A stretch of 49,289 nt of DNA from Desulfobacterales bacterium (GCA_022361395.1 JAKSAX010000121.1:1-49289); one strand, 5' to 3'. Positions 1 to 8,026 are shown, numbered from the stretch's first letter. Program-made: numbers and translations. Notes: generated by a model from the sequence alone, not told the origin.

Positions 1-475
1 CCATATCAATGGCGTGGATCTCCGCCAGAGTATCGGTAAGGTTTTCGCAGAGCTGCCGCGCCCGGGATTCCGGGAATTCAAGGCCCTCCGGCAGATCCTT
101 CCGGAGGATAATTCCGGACAGCTTCTCCATAACAAAAAACGGCGCGCCGATAAATCCGCTGTCATCACAGTATGCCAGGGGGCGCGGGCACCTTGGGAAA
201 ACAGGATACAGGGCGGACAACACCCGGAACTCGCGTTCCATATCATGCCCCTTGTCCACCTTGGCCCCGATGGGCGGCCTGCGCAGCACCATCCTGCGGC
301 TGCCGCTCCTGATCTCGTAGGTGAGGTTTGAAAACCCGCTGGGAAACTGGGATATCTCCACTGGTCCGGTCAGGTCCGGAACCGCATCCCTTAAAAAGGT
401 CTCTACAGACCGGGGATCAATCTCTTCTCCCGGCCGGGTCCGGGTGGCTTTGTCTATGATTTTGCTGTCTTCCAT
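1..475 (-). CDS. APH-fold phosphotransferase, ACAD10/11 kinase-like (partial)
   Basis: The open frame runs leftward from an ATG at 473-475 off the window edge, so about 158 N-terminal residues are visible. They read like the N-lobe of an aminoglycoside-phosphotransferase-fold kinase: SGFSNLTYEI (the nucleotide-binding strand-turn), MVLRRPP with a basic residue where the ATP-binding Lys or Arg sits, and EREFRVLSAL followed by APFFVMEKLSG in the hinge. This arrangement resembles the kinase domain of ACAD10/ACAD11 and bacterial LvaA, which phosphorylate 4-hydroxyacyl-CoA. The catalytic loop lies outside the window, so activity cannot be judged. It follows the TetR gene by 10 bases and the ACAD10/11-type dehydrogenase gene, on the same strand. 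In animals these two domains are fused; here they are separate genes. Family confidence is good; substrate is inference. Confidence 0.75.
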   Translation of the reverse strand, partial: MEDSKIIDKATRTRPGEEIDPRSVETFLRDAVPDLTGPVEISQFPSGFSNLTYEIRSGSRRMVLRRPPIGAKVDKGHDMEREFRVLSALYPVFPRCPRPLAYCDDSGFIGAPFFVMEKLSGIILRKDLPEGLEFPESRARQLCENLTDTLAEIHAIDM

Positions 476-485
476 ATGTCCGTCC

Positions 486-1187
486 TCAAGGGGTTAGGGT
501 ATTGTCATCTGCCAGGCAGAATCCTTCCACCATCTCCAGCACATGGTCTGTAAAGGCATCCACGGTAATTTTCTGTTTGGTATATTTCCAGCGTTTCAGG
601 TACCACTCCTGCTGAAGCGCCTTGATCATACAGGCGGTGAGTTCGTGGTTTCCGGATTTGAATACGCCCTGTTCCTCACCCAGTTCCAGGATATCGCTCA
701 AAATTTTCTGGGTATGCTCCTCCATGGCCTTGACCGCCTCAAACCCGGCAGGTTTCAGGTTCCTGGCCTCCATAAAGGTAAAGTAAAACCAGGGCCGGAA
801 CAATTCCGATAAATATATATGGGCGCGGATTGCAGCCCGGAGTTTTTCCAGGGGATGGTCATGGGCCCGGGCAAACCGGCTCAGGGTCTCTTTTACCATT
901 ACCCTGCCCTGGTCCTGGATAATGGCCAGTAACTCCTCTTTACCGGGGAAATAGGCATAGAGTGCCCCCAGGCTCATCCCGGTTTTCAGGCTCAGGTCCC
1001 TCATGCTCATGGCCTGGAACCCCTTTTTATAAGTTATGCTGAACACGGCCGAGAGGATTTTCTCCAGGTTGGCCACAGCGGTTTTCTCTTTTTTGATGCG
1101 CATGGCGCCCTGGTTGACCAGGTAGACCTCTTTTGCAATGTCCCGTCCCCGGGCGCCGTATAATTTCTTAAACTCAGAGTAGTTCAT
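486..1187 (-). CDS. TetR/AcrR family transcriptional regulator
   Basis: A 233-residue DNA-binding protein with the TetR N-terminal helix-turn-helix at about residues 40-88: KGFQAMSMRDLSLKTGMS followed by LGALYAYFPGKEELL, the family's standard recognition helix and boundary. The remaining ~145 residues are helical, as expected for the ligand-binding and dimer domain. There are about 40 extra residues ahead of the HTH. The start is an ATG with AAGGAGA just upstream. It lies 26 bases downstream of the acyl-CoA dehydrogenase and 10 bases upstream of the kinase gene, so it is co-transcribed with its likely targets. The inverted-repeat motif at 2479-2494 and 4273-4288 is the natural candidate operator. 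The effector is probably an acyl-CoA by analogy with other TetR regulators of acyl-CoA metabolism, but nothing in the sequence proves it. Confidence 0.9.
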   Translation of the reverse strand: MNYSEFKKLYGARGRDIAKEVYLVNQGAMRIKKEKTAVANLEKILSAVFSITYKKGFQAMSMRDLSLKTGMSLGALYAYFPGKEELLAIIQDQGRVMVKETLSRFARAHDHPLEKLRAAIRAHIYLSELFRPWFYFTFMEARNLKPAGFEAVKAMEEHTQKILSDILELGEEQGVFKSGNHELTACMIKALQQEWYLKRWKYTKQKITVDAFTDHVLEMVEGFCLADDNTLTP

Positions 1188-1213
1188 ATTCTCCTTTTGC
1201 GGACCTGACCGGG

Positions 1214-2407
1214 TCAGGTATAGGTTTTCAGTATCCGTTTGGCCAGTGAGGTCTTATGCACCTCATCTGCACCGTCGTAAATCCGGGCGGCCCGTTCATG
1301 GCGGAAAAACCAGGCCAGGATGGTATCATCGGTCATACCGAGCCCCCCGTGGACCTGGAGTGCCCGGTCCACGATCCGGCCCATGGTATTGGCCACCACA
1401 AATTTGATCATGGAAATGGAATCCCTTGCCTCGGATGCGCCCACATTGTCGATCTGCCAGGCGGAATTCAGGGTTAAAAGCCGGGCCGCTTCCAGTTCTG
1501 CTGCGGATTCGGAGATCCAGTTCTGGATGGTCTGCCGGGTGGCCAGGGTCTTGCCCGAGGGTGAGATCACCCGTGTATTCGCCCGCCGGCACATGAGGTC
1601 AAAGGCCCGCCTGCATATCCCCAGCCACCGCATGCAATGGTGGATCCGGCCCGGGCCCAGCCGTTCCTGGGCCATGACAAAGCCATGGCCTTCGGCGCCC
1701 AGAAGGTTTTCCCGGGGCACCCGGCAGCCTTCAAACATAATCTCGGCATGGCTGAGGTAATCATCCCCCTCATGGCCCATCACCGGGATATTCCTTATAT
1801 GGTTGAATCCCTTGGTATCCGTGGGCACAATGATCATGCTGGCCTGGAGATACTTCGGGGCCTCCGGGTCGGTCACGGCCATGACAATGGCAAACTCAGC
1901 CCCGTCCGCAGAAGAGGTATACCATTTATGGCCGTTGATGATGTAATCGTCCCCGTCCTTGACTGCGGTGGTTTCCAGCATCACCGGGTTTGAGCCGGGC
2001 ATGTCCACCTCGGTCATGGCAAAGCAGGAACGGATTTCGCCCGCCACAAGGGGGTTAAGCCAGCGCTGTTTCTGGGCATCGGTTCCGTGGGCATGGAGGA
2101 TTTCCACATTTCCCGCATCCGGTGCCTGGCACCAGAATACGTAATGCCCCAGGGGAGACCGGCCCAGGGCTTCGGAGACAAGTCCGTGTTCCAGAAGTGA
2201 GAGTCCCATCCCGCCGCAGTCCGAGGGGAAATTGGGAGCCCACAGCTCCATTTTTTTCACCAGGATCTGCTTCTCCCTGAGTACAGGCAGCATCTCCTTG
2301 AAGGATCTTGTCATAAACTCCGGCTCAAGGGGAATAAGTTCCTTGTCTACGAACTCGTTAATCATGGATACGATGGTCTGAATACGGTCTGAAATCTGAA
2401 AATCCAA
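1214..2407 (-). CDS. Acyl-CoA dehydrogenase, ACAD10/11 type
   Basis: A 397-residue acyl-CoA dehydrogenase of normal length. Visible family blocks are CFAMTEVDMPGSNP (FAD and substrate loop), INGHKWYTSSADGAEF (flavin-binding sheet) and ALQVHGGLGMTDD near the C terminus. The C-terminal block YDGADEVHKTSLAKRIL matches the ADGPDEVH block of ACAD10/ACAD11 rather than the YEGT block that carries the catalytic Glu of ordinary medium-chain enzymes; an Asp stands in that region. Together with the kinase gene in the same operon this suggests action on a phosphorylated 4-hydroxyacyl-CoA or a related branched acyl-CoA (inference). The start is a TTG at 2405-2407 with AGGAG seven bases upstream; the ATG between them is in another frame. 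The upstream gap holds a sigma-70-like promoter and the shared operator motif. Confidence 0.88.
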   Translation of the reverse strand: MDFQISDRIQTIVSMINEFVDKELIPLEPEFMTRSFKEMLPVLREKQILVKKMELWAPNFPSDCGGMGLSLLEHGLVSEALGRSPLGHYVFWCQAPDAGNVEILHAHGTDAQKQRWLNPLVAGEIRSCFAMTEVDMPGSNPVMLETTAVKDGDDYIINGHKWYTSSADGAEFAIVMAVTDPEAPKYLQASMIIVPTDTKGFNHIRNIPVMGHEGDDYLSHAEIMFEGCRVPRENLLGAEGHGFVMAQERLGPGRIHHCMRWLGICRRAFDLMCRRANTRVISPSGKTLATRQTIQNWISESAAELEAARLLTLNSAWQIDNVGASEARDSISMIKFVVANTMGRIVDRALQVHGGLGMTDDTILAWFFRHERAARIYDGADEVHKTSLAKRILKTYT

Positions 2408-2442
2408 AACATATCTCCTTTCCTAAGGAATGAATGACCGGT

Positions 2443-2472
2443 ATCTTAATCCGGCCGCATATAATAAGTCAA
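2443..2472 (-). promoter_or_regulatory. Sigma-70-type promoter of the ACAD-TetR-kinase operon
   Basis: On the minus strand TTGACT (2467-2472) is followed after 18 bases by TAAGAT (2443-2448). This places the transcript start near 2436, about 30 bases ahead of the TTG start codon. The operator-like motif sits 6 bases upstream of the -35 box. Confidence 0.5.
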
Positions 2473-2478
2473 GCGTAG

Positions 2479-2494
2479 TATGAACGAATGTTCG
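2479..2494. promoter_or_regulatory. Candidate TetR operator, copy 1
   Basis: TATGAACGAATGTTCG here and TACGAACGAACGTTCA at 4273-4288 agree at 13 of 16 positions. With flanking bases copy 1 holds a perfect 6-bp inverted repeat, AACGAA-TG-TTCGTT (2483-2496). It lies right after the etfA stop codon and just upstream of the -35 box of the dehydrogenase operon. Binding by the neighbouring TetR protein is inference. Confidence 0.55.
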
Positions 2495-3490
2495 TTATTT
2501 TAATTTTAAAAAGGCCTCAATAAATTCAACCACATCAGCCTGGATACACAGGTCGGAACTCCGGCAGACAGGTGCATCCGCCCCGGTGTTCACACTGACC
2601 ACCCATTTGGATCCGGACATGCCGGCAAGGTGCTGGGACGAACCGGAAATCCCGCAGGCAATATACAGCTCCGGCGTCACCGTGGCGCCGGTGATACCCA
2701 CCTGATGCGGGTAAGGGATCCAGCCCTGATCCACCAGGGGACGGGAGGCCCCCACCGCAGCATTGGGGAATGCACGGGCAAACCGGAATACCCTGTCCAG
2801 GTTTTCACGGCTGCCGATACCCCGGCCGGCCGCCACAACGATCTTGGCGGATGTCAGCCCTGCCGCCCCCCTGTCTCCGCCGGAGGGCCCCAGGATTTCA
2901 ATCCGTGTTGTTTTTAAGGCACTCTTGTCTATGGCAATCTCTTTTTCCAGGACCGCTCCGGAACAGGCCTGTCCCCTGGCTTCCGGTGCTGCATCCCCTG
3001 CAAATGCCCCGGGAACAAGGGTCAGGATGCAGCACCCTTTGTCAGGAGGCCGGACCGTCTGAATCAGAGTGTTGTCCATTACCGGTCTTTGAAAACCGGT
3101 TCCCCCCGGATCAGACAGTATCCCGGTTACCCCGGATATTGATGCGGCACCCAGCCGGGCCGCAACCCCCGGCGCCACTTCCCGGCCAAGGGTGGAGTGG
3201 GTGAACAGGAGATATCCCGGATCCAGGTCCTTCATCAGGGATACAAGCCCCAGGGTTAATGACTCCGGGGTCACCTCACAGGGCCATGCCGGCGAAATAA
3301 CATCAAGGCCGGTTTCACGGCAAATCTCCCGGGCCGTTTCAGGGGAACAGGCTCCGGCTGTCAGTATCCTGGTGTCCGGATGTCCGTTCCGGCCCCCTAT
3401 CCGGGCGGCTGCAGACACAAGCTCCCGGGTGGAGGACAGCATTTTACCGCCCCTGATTTCCGCCACGATCAGAATGTTTTTTTGTCTCAT
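2495..3490 (-). CDS. etfA: Electron transfer flavoprotein subunit alpha
   Basis: A 331-residue ETF alpha subunit, which carries FAD and passes electrons from acyl-CoA dehydrogenases to the membrane quinone system. The C-terminal FAD domain is clear: VVAAGRGIGSRENLDRVF, then GASRPLVDQGWIPYPHQVG, then YIACGISGSSQHLAGM and SVNTGADAPVCRSSD. These are the canonical motifs, although the usual N-A-D-P-x-A-P wording is modified to NTGADAPVC. The N-terminal half is the less conserved beta-like domain. The ATG overlaps the etfB stop by four bases, so the two subunits are translationally coupled. Location beside the ACAD10/11-type dehydrogenase under a shared operator motif suggests a dedicated electron acceptor. 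Confidence 0.93.
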   Translation of the reverse strand: MRQKNILIVAEIRGGKMLSSTRELVSAAARIGGRNGHPDTRILTAGACSPETAREICRETGLDVISPAWPCEVTPESLTLGLVSLMKDLDPGYLLFTHSTLGREVAPGVAARLGAASISGVTGILSDPGGTGFQRPVMDNTLIQTVRPPDKGCCILTLVPGAFAGDAAPEARGQACSGAVLEKEIAIDKSALKTTRIEILGPSGGDRGAAGLTSAKIVVAAGRGIGSRENLDRVFRFARAFPNAAVGASRPLVDQGWIPYPHQVGITGATVTPELYIACGISGSSQHLAGMSGSKWVVSVNTGADAPVCRSSDLCIQADVVEFIEAFLKLK

Positions 3491-4230
3491 ACCAGGGCCC
3501 TCTGTTTTAAAAAGGTTTTAAAGGCCAGGACCTGGTCCTCAATGCTGCCCCGGATGATTTTCCCCTCCCGGAGCTGTGCAGGCGCTGTCAGGCCGGAGAA
3601 GCGCTCCCCGGACGACCGGGACCCAAGGTCCTCTCCATTTACAGCCACCACCGGTTTGGATTTTGCCTTAAGCATATGGGAGAGGGTGGGATACCGTGGG
3701 ATATAGAAACCGGCCTGGACAGAGACAAGGGCCGGCAGTTCCACTTCAAGGGTCTCCCTGTATCCCTCCTCCCACTCCCGGCGGGCCACCAGGATATTAT
3801 CACGGATCTCTGTCCGGACAACGGCCGTGGCACAGGCCATATCCAGGTGCGCCGCCAGCATGGGGCCGGTCTGGCCTGCCATGAGGTCCTGGGACATTAC
3901 CCCGGTGAGAATGAGGTCATAGGGTATCTCAGCAGAAGAGACAAAGGCACCGAGCCTCCCTGCCGTAAGGGATGCCGGCGTAAGGCCCCCATCGTCTTCC
4001 GACGGTTCTGTCAGGATGTGAATCCCCTTGTCCGCCCCCATGCCCAGGGCCCGGTGAATGCAGTCCGCCCAGGCGGACGGGCCCGCCGTGACCGCATCCA
4101 CCCGGCAATTTTCCATACCGGCCAGGCTGCAGTCTTCTTTCAGGCACAGCCCGGCCTCCAGGGCAAGGTTTTCAAAGGGGCCGATCTCTTCCCCGGAAAC
4201 ATCAGGTTTTATGCACACTAAAATTTTCAT
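3487..4230 (-). CDS. etfB: Electron transfer flavoprotein subunit beta
   Basis: A 247-residue ETF beta subunit, which binds AMP and docks to the alpha subunit. It opens with MKILVCIKPDVSG, the usual N terminus of the family, and shows ALGMGADKGIHI, LILTGVMSQDLMAGQTGPML and LPALVSVQAGFYIPRYPTL, the last being the ETF beta signature region. Length is normal. It is the first gene of the etfBA pair. No Shine-Dalgarno sequence is visible before the ATG; the promoter read from the sequence would place the transcript start almost on the start codon, so a leaderless message is possible. There is no sign of the second FAD site that marks bifurcating ETFs, but this was not examined structurally. Confidence 0.92.
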   Translation of the reverse strand: MKILVCIKPDVSGEEIGPFENLALEAGLCLKEDCSLAGMENCRVDAVTAGPSAWADCIHRALGMGADKGIHILTEPSEDDGGLTPASLTAGRLGAFVSSAEIPYDLILTGVMSQDLMAGQTGPMLAAHLDMACATAVVRTEIRDNILVARREWEEGYRETLEVELPALVSVQAGFYIPRYPTLSHMLKAKSKPVVAVNGEDLGSRSSGERFSGLTAPAQLREGKIIRGSIEDQVLAFKTFLKQRALV

Positions 4231-4236
4231 GCATTA

Positions 4237-4265
4237 ACCATACACATTGGAATCAAGTGAATCAA
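4237..4265 (-). promoter_or_regulatory. Possible promoter of etfBA
   Basis: On the minus strand TTGATT (4260-4265) is followed after 17 bases by TATGGT (4237-4242). The start of transcription would fall at about 4230, the A of the etfB start codon. The -10 box is weak, so the call is tentative. Confidence 0.35.
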
Positions 4266-4272
4266 GTAAAAA

Positions 4273-4288
4273 TACGAACGAACGTTCA
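4273..4288. promoter_or_regulatory. Candidate TetR operator, copy 2
   Basis: TACGAACGAACGTTCA, the partner of the motif at 2479-2494, contains the perfect palindrome GAACGTTC (4280-4287). It lies 7 bases upstream of the candidate -35 box of etfBA, the same geometry as copy 1. Confidence 0.55.
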
Positions 4289-4381
4289 TTTTTATTTTAA
4301 CAAAAAAATTTACCACACGATTGCCTCTGACGATTCAGCATATGAGTTGCGTATCTAAAACAGGAACTGAGACTGAACTTG

Positions 4382-5536
4382 TTATTCTGTTGCCGCGTAT
4401 TGGTCCATGAGCGCCTGCCCCAGCTTCTGCTGCCGGATTCGGGCCACGGTTCCGCCGATGCGGGAAGAGGATTTCAAATCCCTGAACAGGGTGCCGGCGG
4501 GACCGTTGAGCACTATCCCCGTATCTGTCAGCAGGGTGTCCACTGTTTCCAGGAACCGGGCTGCAATCTGACGGAAAAACAGCACCAGGCGCTCCAGGGG
4601 TGTTCCCCCCTGCCCGGCCATAGCAGCCATCCGGTCTGACAAAAACACCGCGGAATCAATGAGTGCCCGGAGGCTGCCCAGGGTAGTCACATCCCCGGAT
4701 CCGGCAGTTGAACTGCCTGCCATCTGCCGGGCAACCGCCCCGAGGATGAATCCCATGGCGCCGGTCACGGGCCCTGTCATCACGGCATCTTCAAACTGCC
4801 TGAAGGGCAGCACCAGATCCGGAAATGCCTTGCCTTCCCTCCCGAGAAGCCTCTCTTTTTCCACCCGGCAGTCCTCCATCACAATGCTGCCGTGGGGGGC
4901 CGGCCTGAAAAAAGGCAGCGCCATGGGAGCGGACACGGTGAGCCCCGGGGTGTCCCGGTCTGCCAGAAAGGCTGAAAATTCTTTTCTGCCCTCTCTTTCC
5001 CCTGTAACGGCAATAACGCAAAAGGCCCGGGCTATGGGCCCGTTGGTCAGATAGGTCTTCTCACCGGACAGCAGGATATGGTCATCCCGGGTTTCCGCCC
5101 TTGCGGCCATGAATTTGGGATGTGCCCCGGCATCGGGTTCGGACACGGCTAAAGAGATGGTGGTCCTGCCCGCTTTAACCTTTTCCCATAGGGGACGTGC
5201 CCAGGAACAGCCTTCCCTGAAACTGCTGCCTGGCACCAGGCAGGGCCGCACCAGAACACCAGCCACCAGGTGGTGGATCATCCAGGAGAGTGCCAGGCCG
5301 AGATTGCCGCCGGAGGAAACCATGGTCCGGGCAGCCGCGGCAATGGCGGCACAGGGGAACGTCCCCGTGGCCCGCAAAAGATCCGGGTCCAGAAGCCCCT
5401 CTTTTCCCATGGCCGCCCAGATCTCTTCCGGAAATTCACCGGCTTCACCCAGGCCGGGACATGTCAGGATGCGGGTCTTTGCAAAATCCGCCATTTTCTC
5501 CGGAAACCGCCTCTCTGTCATGGAATGATCCGTCAT
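4382..5536 (-). CDS. Divergent acyl-CoA dehydrogenase family protein
   Basis: A 384-residue member of the acyl-CoA dehydrogenase fold. The middle domain is recognisable: ISLAVSEPDAGAHPKFMAA matches the substrate/FAD loop, LSGEKTYLTNGPIARAF matches the flavin strand, and MEDCRVEKERLLGREG precedes the C-terminal helical domain. The C-terminal domain is badly eroded: neither the QxxGGxG FAD-dimer motif nor an EGT or DEVH catalytic block is visible, and the region where they belong reads SSSRIGGTVARIRQQKLGQ. Oxidation of a normal acyl-CoA is therefore doubtful. The start has GTAGGAGGTAGGT upstream. It is the last of three closely spaced genes after a MoxR ATPase and a VWA protein, an association usually linked to remodelling or metal insertion of a partner enzyme. 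Confidence 0.8.
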   Translation of the reverse strand: MTDHSMTERRFPEKMADFAKTRILTCPGLGEAGEFPEEIWAAMGKEGLLDPDLLRATGTFPCAAIAAAARTMVSSGGNLGLALSWMIHHLVAGVLVRPCLVPGSSFREGCSWARPLWEKVKAGRTTISLAVSEPDAGAHPKFMAARAETRDDHILLSGEKTYLTNGPIARAFCVIAVTGEREGRKEFSAFLADRDTPGLTVSAPMALPFFRPAPHGSIVMEDCRVEKERLLGREGKAFPDLVLPFRQFEDAVMTGPVTGAMGFILGAVARQMAGSSTAGSGDVTTLGSLRALIDSAVFLSDRMAAMAGQGGTPLERLVLFFRQIAARFLETVDTLLTDTGIVLNGPAGTLFRDLKSSSRIGGTVARIRQQKLGQALMDQYAATE

Positions 5537-5545
5537 ACCTACCTC

Positions 5546-6973
5546 CTACAATACCAGGTCCTGGATAAAGTCGATAAGCTGATTCAAATTGCCGCACGGC
5601 CTGGCTTCGTTGCAATGGTTCCTGTACCGGAGCATCTCACTATCACCCGTGCCCCAGAACCGCTCCTGTTCGGGATTAAGCCAGACCACACGGCGGCAGC
5701 GTTCCCGCAGCGCCTCCAGCACCGGTTCCCGGGGATTAAAATAGTTGGACCGGCCGTCCCCGAGGATAATCAGGGTGGTCTTTTTATCCAGTTCCCGGAG
5801 ATGACGGGCCCGGAACTCCTGAAAGGTCAGGCCGTAATCGGTTTTGGCATTATAGTTGAGCCGTTCGTCGTTGAGGATCCGTTTAACCGCATCATTGGCA
5901 TCATGGGACAGGAACAACTCTGTCACCTCAATGGGCCGGTCAATGAAGATATAGCTTTTTACCCGGGCAAAGCAGGCCTGGAGGGAATAGAGGATATTGA
6001 GCATGAACCGTGCAACCGACCAGACAGAGCCGGACACATCGCAGAGGGTGACGATTTTTCCCTTGCGCAGGGGCCTGTCCCTTCTGACGATCTCAACCGG
6101 CACACCCAGATATTTTGAGGACCGCTGAATGGTCTTTTTTACATCCACCGCCCCCTTCCGGGCAGCGGAAAATCTCAGGGTGGAAATCTCCTCCAGCTTT
6201 CTCACCCATTGGTCGATGACTTCCTGGACCCGTGCCATTTCATCACGGGTCAGGTTGGAGAAGGGAACCTCACCCAGGCTGGGATACCGCTGTTCCCCTG
6301 CCCCGGCCTGTTTCAGCCCGGGGTTGTCCGGTTTGGGGTCTTCGTTTAAAAAGGCCAGGGCGCGGTCCAGTCTCTGTTCGGCCCCGGCTGCCAGCGCCTC
6401 TCCATCCCCGTTCACCCGGGCATCCGGACCGCCCAGGAACCGGGCCACCCGGTTTCTCATCCTGTTTACGGCCAGCATGATCTCCAGACGCCCCGTGAGC
6501 TGGCCAAGGTTCGACTTTACTGCCTGGCTGGCCCGGGTCTCCTGGTCATGGATATTGCGGACCGCCTCGATAAAGGCCTGGGGACTGCCCCTCATAAAGT
6601 CCAGCAGGGCCTGATCCAGGTCTGTCTCCATGTCTTCTTCAAGTTCCGTCATTAGCTGAAGCTGCCGGTCCAGCCCGGAGTCCCCCTGGGAGATTCCGTC
6701 CGCAGGCACATCCCCGCAGCCGGAAATCTCATCCGCCATTTCAGGATAAAATCCCGGTTTCATTTCACGGAAAAAAAGCCGGTAAAGCCGCTGGAATTCC
6801 GCCTGCTCCCGCCGGCTCTTTGCAAAATTGGCCGTCAGGATGGTATGGAAAAGCGTTTCGTTTAAAGGACCGGCCATGCCGAGCTGGGCCAGGCAGTCCA
6901 GGACCTCGGCCGTGGAGATCCGGAGTCCGCCCGCCCTGCAGCAGGAGACAAATTCCAGGATAACCGCTTCCAT
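5546..6973 (-). CDS. VWA domain-containing CoxE-like protein
   Basis: A 475-residue protein whose C-terminal ~180 residues form a von Willebrand A domain of the CoxE type. The metal-ion-dependent adhesion site reads TLCDVSGSVWS near residue 309 (DxSxS), and LIILGDGRSNYFNPRE gives the later MIDAS Asp. The N-terminal ~290 residues are helical and charged with no named domain I can assign. CoxE-type proteins work with a MoxR AAA ATPase to activate or load metal into target enzymes, as in CO dehydrogenase maturation. The MoxR gene ends 7 bases upstream and the eroded acyl-CoA dehydrogenase begins 10 bases downstream, so this is a three-gene operon. No CO dehydrogenase gene is present; the target is unknown. 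Confidence 0.82.
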   Translation of the reverse strand: MEAVILEFVSCCRAGGLRISTAEVLDCLAQLGMAGPLNETLFHTILTANFAKSRREQAEFQRLYRLFFREMKPGFYPEMADEISGCGDVPADGISQGDSGLDRQLQLMTELEEDMETDLDQALLDFMRGSPQAFIEAVRNIHDQETRASQAVKSNLGQLTGRLEIMLAVNRMRNRVARFLGGPDARVNGDGEALAAGAEQRLDRALAFLNEDPKPDNPGLKQAGAGEQRYPSLGEVPFSNLTRDEMARVQEVIDQWVRKLEEISTLRFSAARKGAVDVKKTIQRSSKYLGVPVEIVRRDRPLRKGKIVTLCDVSGSVWSVARFMLNILYSLQACFARVKSYIFIDRPIEVTELFLSHDANDAVKRILNDERLNYNAKTDYGLTFQEFRARHLRELDKKTTLIILGDGRSNYFNPREPVLEALRERCRRVVWLNPEQERFWGTGDSEMLRYRNHCNEARPCGNLNQLIDFIQDLVL

Positions 6974-6980
6974 GAATAAA

Positions 6981-7889
6981 TCAGGCCTTTACCAGTTCAC
7001 GGATCCTGGACCTGACAACCCCATAGTCCGCCTTATGCTTGCACAGGGTATTCAGGGTCTGGTCCAGGGTTTCAGCCGTCAGGCTCTCTTTTTGAAGGAT
7101 CATCAGGGATTTTGCCCAGTCCAGGGTCTCGGATATGCAGGGTTTTTTCTTCAGGTCAAGCTCGCGGATACCGGCCACCGTGGACACCACCTGGTCAAGA
7201 AGGCGGTCTCCTATGCCGGGCAGTTTTCTGGCAACAATCCGCTTTTCCGCCTCCATGCTCGGGTAATCGATATAGATGTGGATGCACCTCCGTTTCAGGG
7301 CATCACTCATATCCCTGTAGTTATTTGAGGTCAGAAATACAAAGGGCCGGGTTTTGGCCTGTATGGTACCCAGCTCAGGGATGGTTACCTGGAAATCGGA
7401 CAGCAGCTCCAGGAGAAAAGCCTCAAACTCGGGATCGGACTTATCAATTTCATCAATGAGCAGGACCACGGGATCGGGGGATGAGATGGCAGCCAGCAGG
7501 GGGCGGGTCTGGATAAACCGGTCTGAAAAAAAAGCATCTTCATGACGGGCAATCTCATCAACCGCATGGGCCAGGGATGATGATGCCGATACAATATCGC
7601 TGATCTTCTCTTTCAACATCTGGGTATAGAGCAGCTGTTTGGCATAGGCCCATTCATAAAGGGCCTTGGATTCATCAAGCCCCTCATAGCACTGGAGACG
7701 GATCATTTCCCGGCCCAGGCAGAGGGAGATGCTTTTGGCCAGTTCCGTTTTCCCGACGCCGGCCGGACCTTCCACAAGGACAGGCTTATCCGCCTCCTGG
7801 GCAAGAAAAACAATGGTGGCAATCTCCCGGGACGGGATATATCCCGAAGCTTCCAGCCGCTTTTGAACATCCGCTACACTATTAAACAT
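6981..7889 (-). CDS. MoxR family AAA+ ATPase
   Basis: A 302-residue AAA+ ATPase. Walker A is GPAGVGKTE at residues 41-49, Walker B is VVLLIDEIDK at 141-150, sensor 1 is VFLTSNNYRDM, and DALKRRCIHIYIDYPS carries the arginine-finger/sensor region typical of MoxR proteins. MoxR ATPases act as chaperones, usually together with a VWA protein encoded next door; here the VWA gene follows after 7 bases. The start has AAGGTGA upstream. It is the first gene of the leftward operon and is divergent from the ABC transporter gene, with about 200 bases between the two start codons. Confidence 0.9.
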   Translation of the reverse strand: MFNSVADVQKRLEASGYIPSREIATIVFLAQEADKPVLVEGPAGVGKTELAKSISLCLGREMIRLQCYEGLDESKALYEWAYAKQLLYTQMLKEKISDIVSASSSLAHAVDEIARHEDAFFSDRFIQTRPLLAAISSPDPVVLLIDEIDKSDPEFEAFLLELLSDFQVTIPELGTIQAKTRPFVFLTSNNYRDMSDALKRRCIHIYIDYPSMEAEKRIVARKLPGIGDRLLDQVVSTVAGIRELDLKKKPCISETLDWAKSLMILQKESLTAETLDQTLNTLCKHKADYGVVRSRIRELVKA

Positions 7890-7995
7890 CGTTCACCTTA
7901 AAGCTATATTGTTCAGCATCTTAAAACACCACAAATACCAACAATTTGAACAAAGGGCAAGCCCGGTACAGGGCAATCACTTTTTCATACATCCC

Positions 7996-8026
7996 TTGAC
8001 AAAGCAATGCGTCCTGTCCTTAATGT
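7996..8026 (+). promoter_or_regulatory. Possible sigma-70 promoter of the ABC transporter gene
   Basis: A consensus -35 TTGACA (7996-8001) precedes TAATGT (8021-8026) by 19 bases, slightly longer than ideal. If it is real, transcription starts near 8033, downstream of the ATG at 8007, which supports the ATG at 8091 as the true start. Confidence 0.35.
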
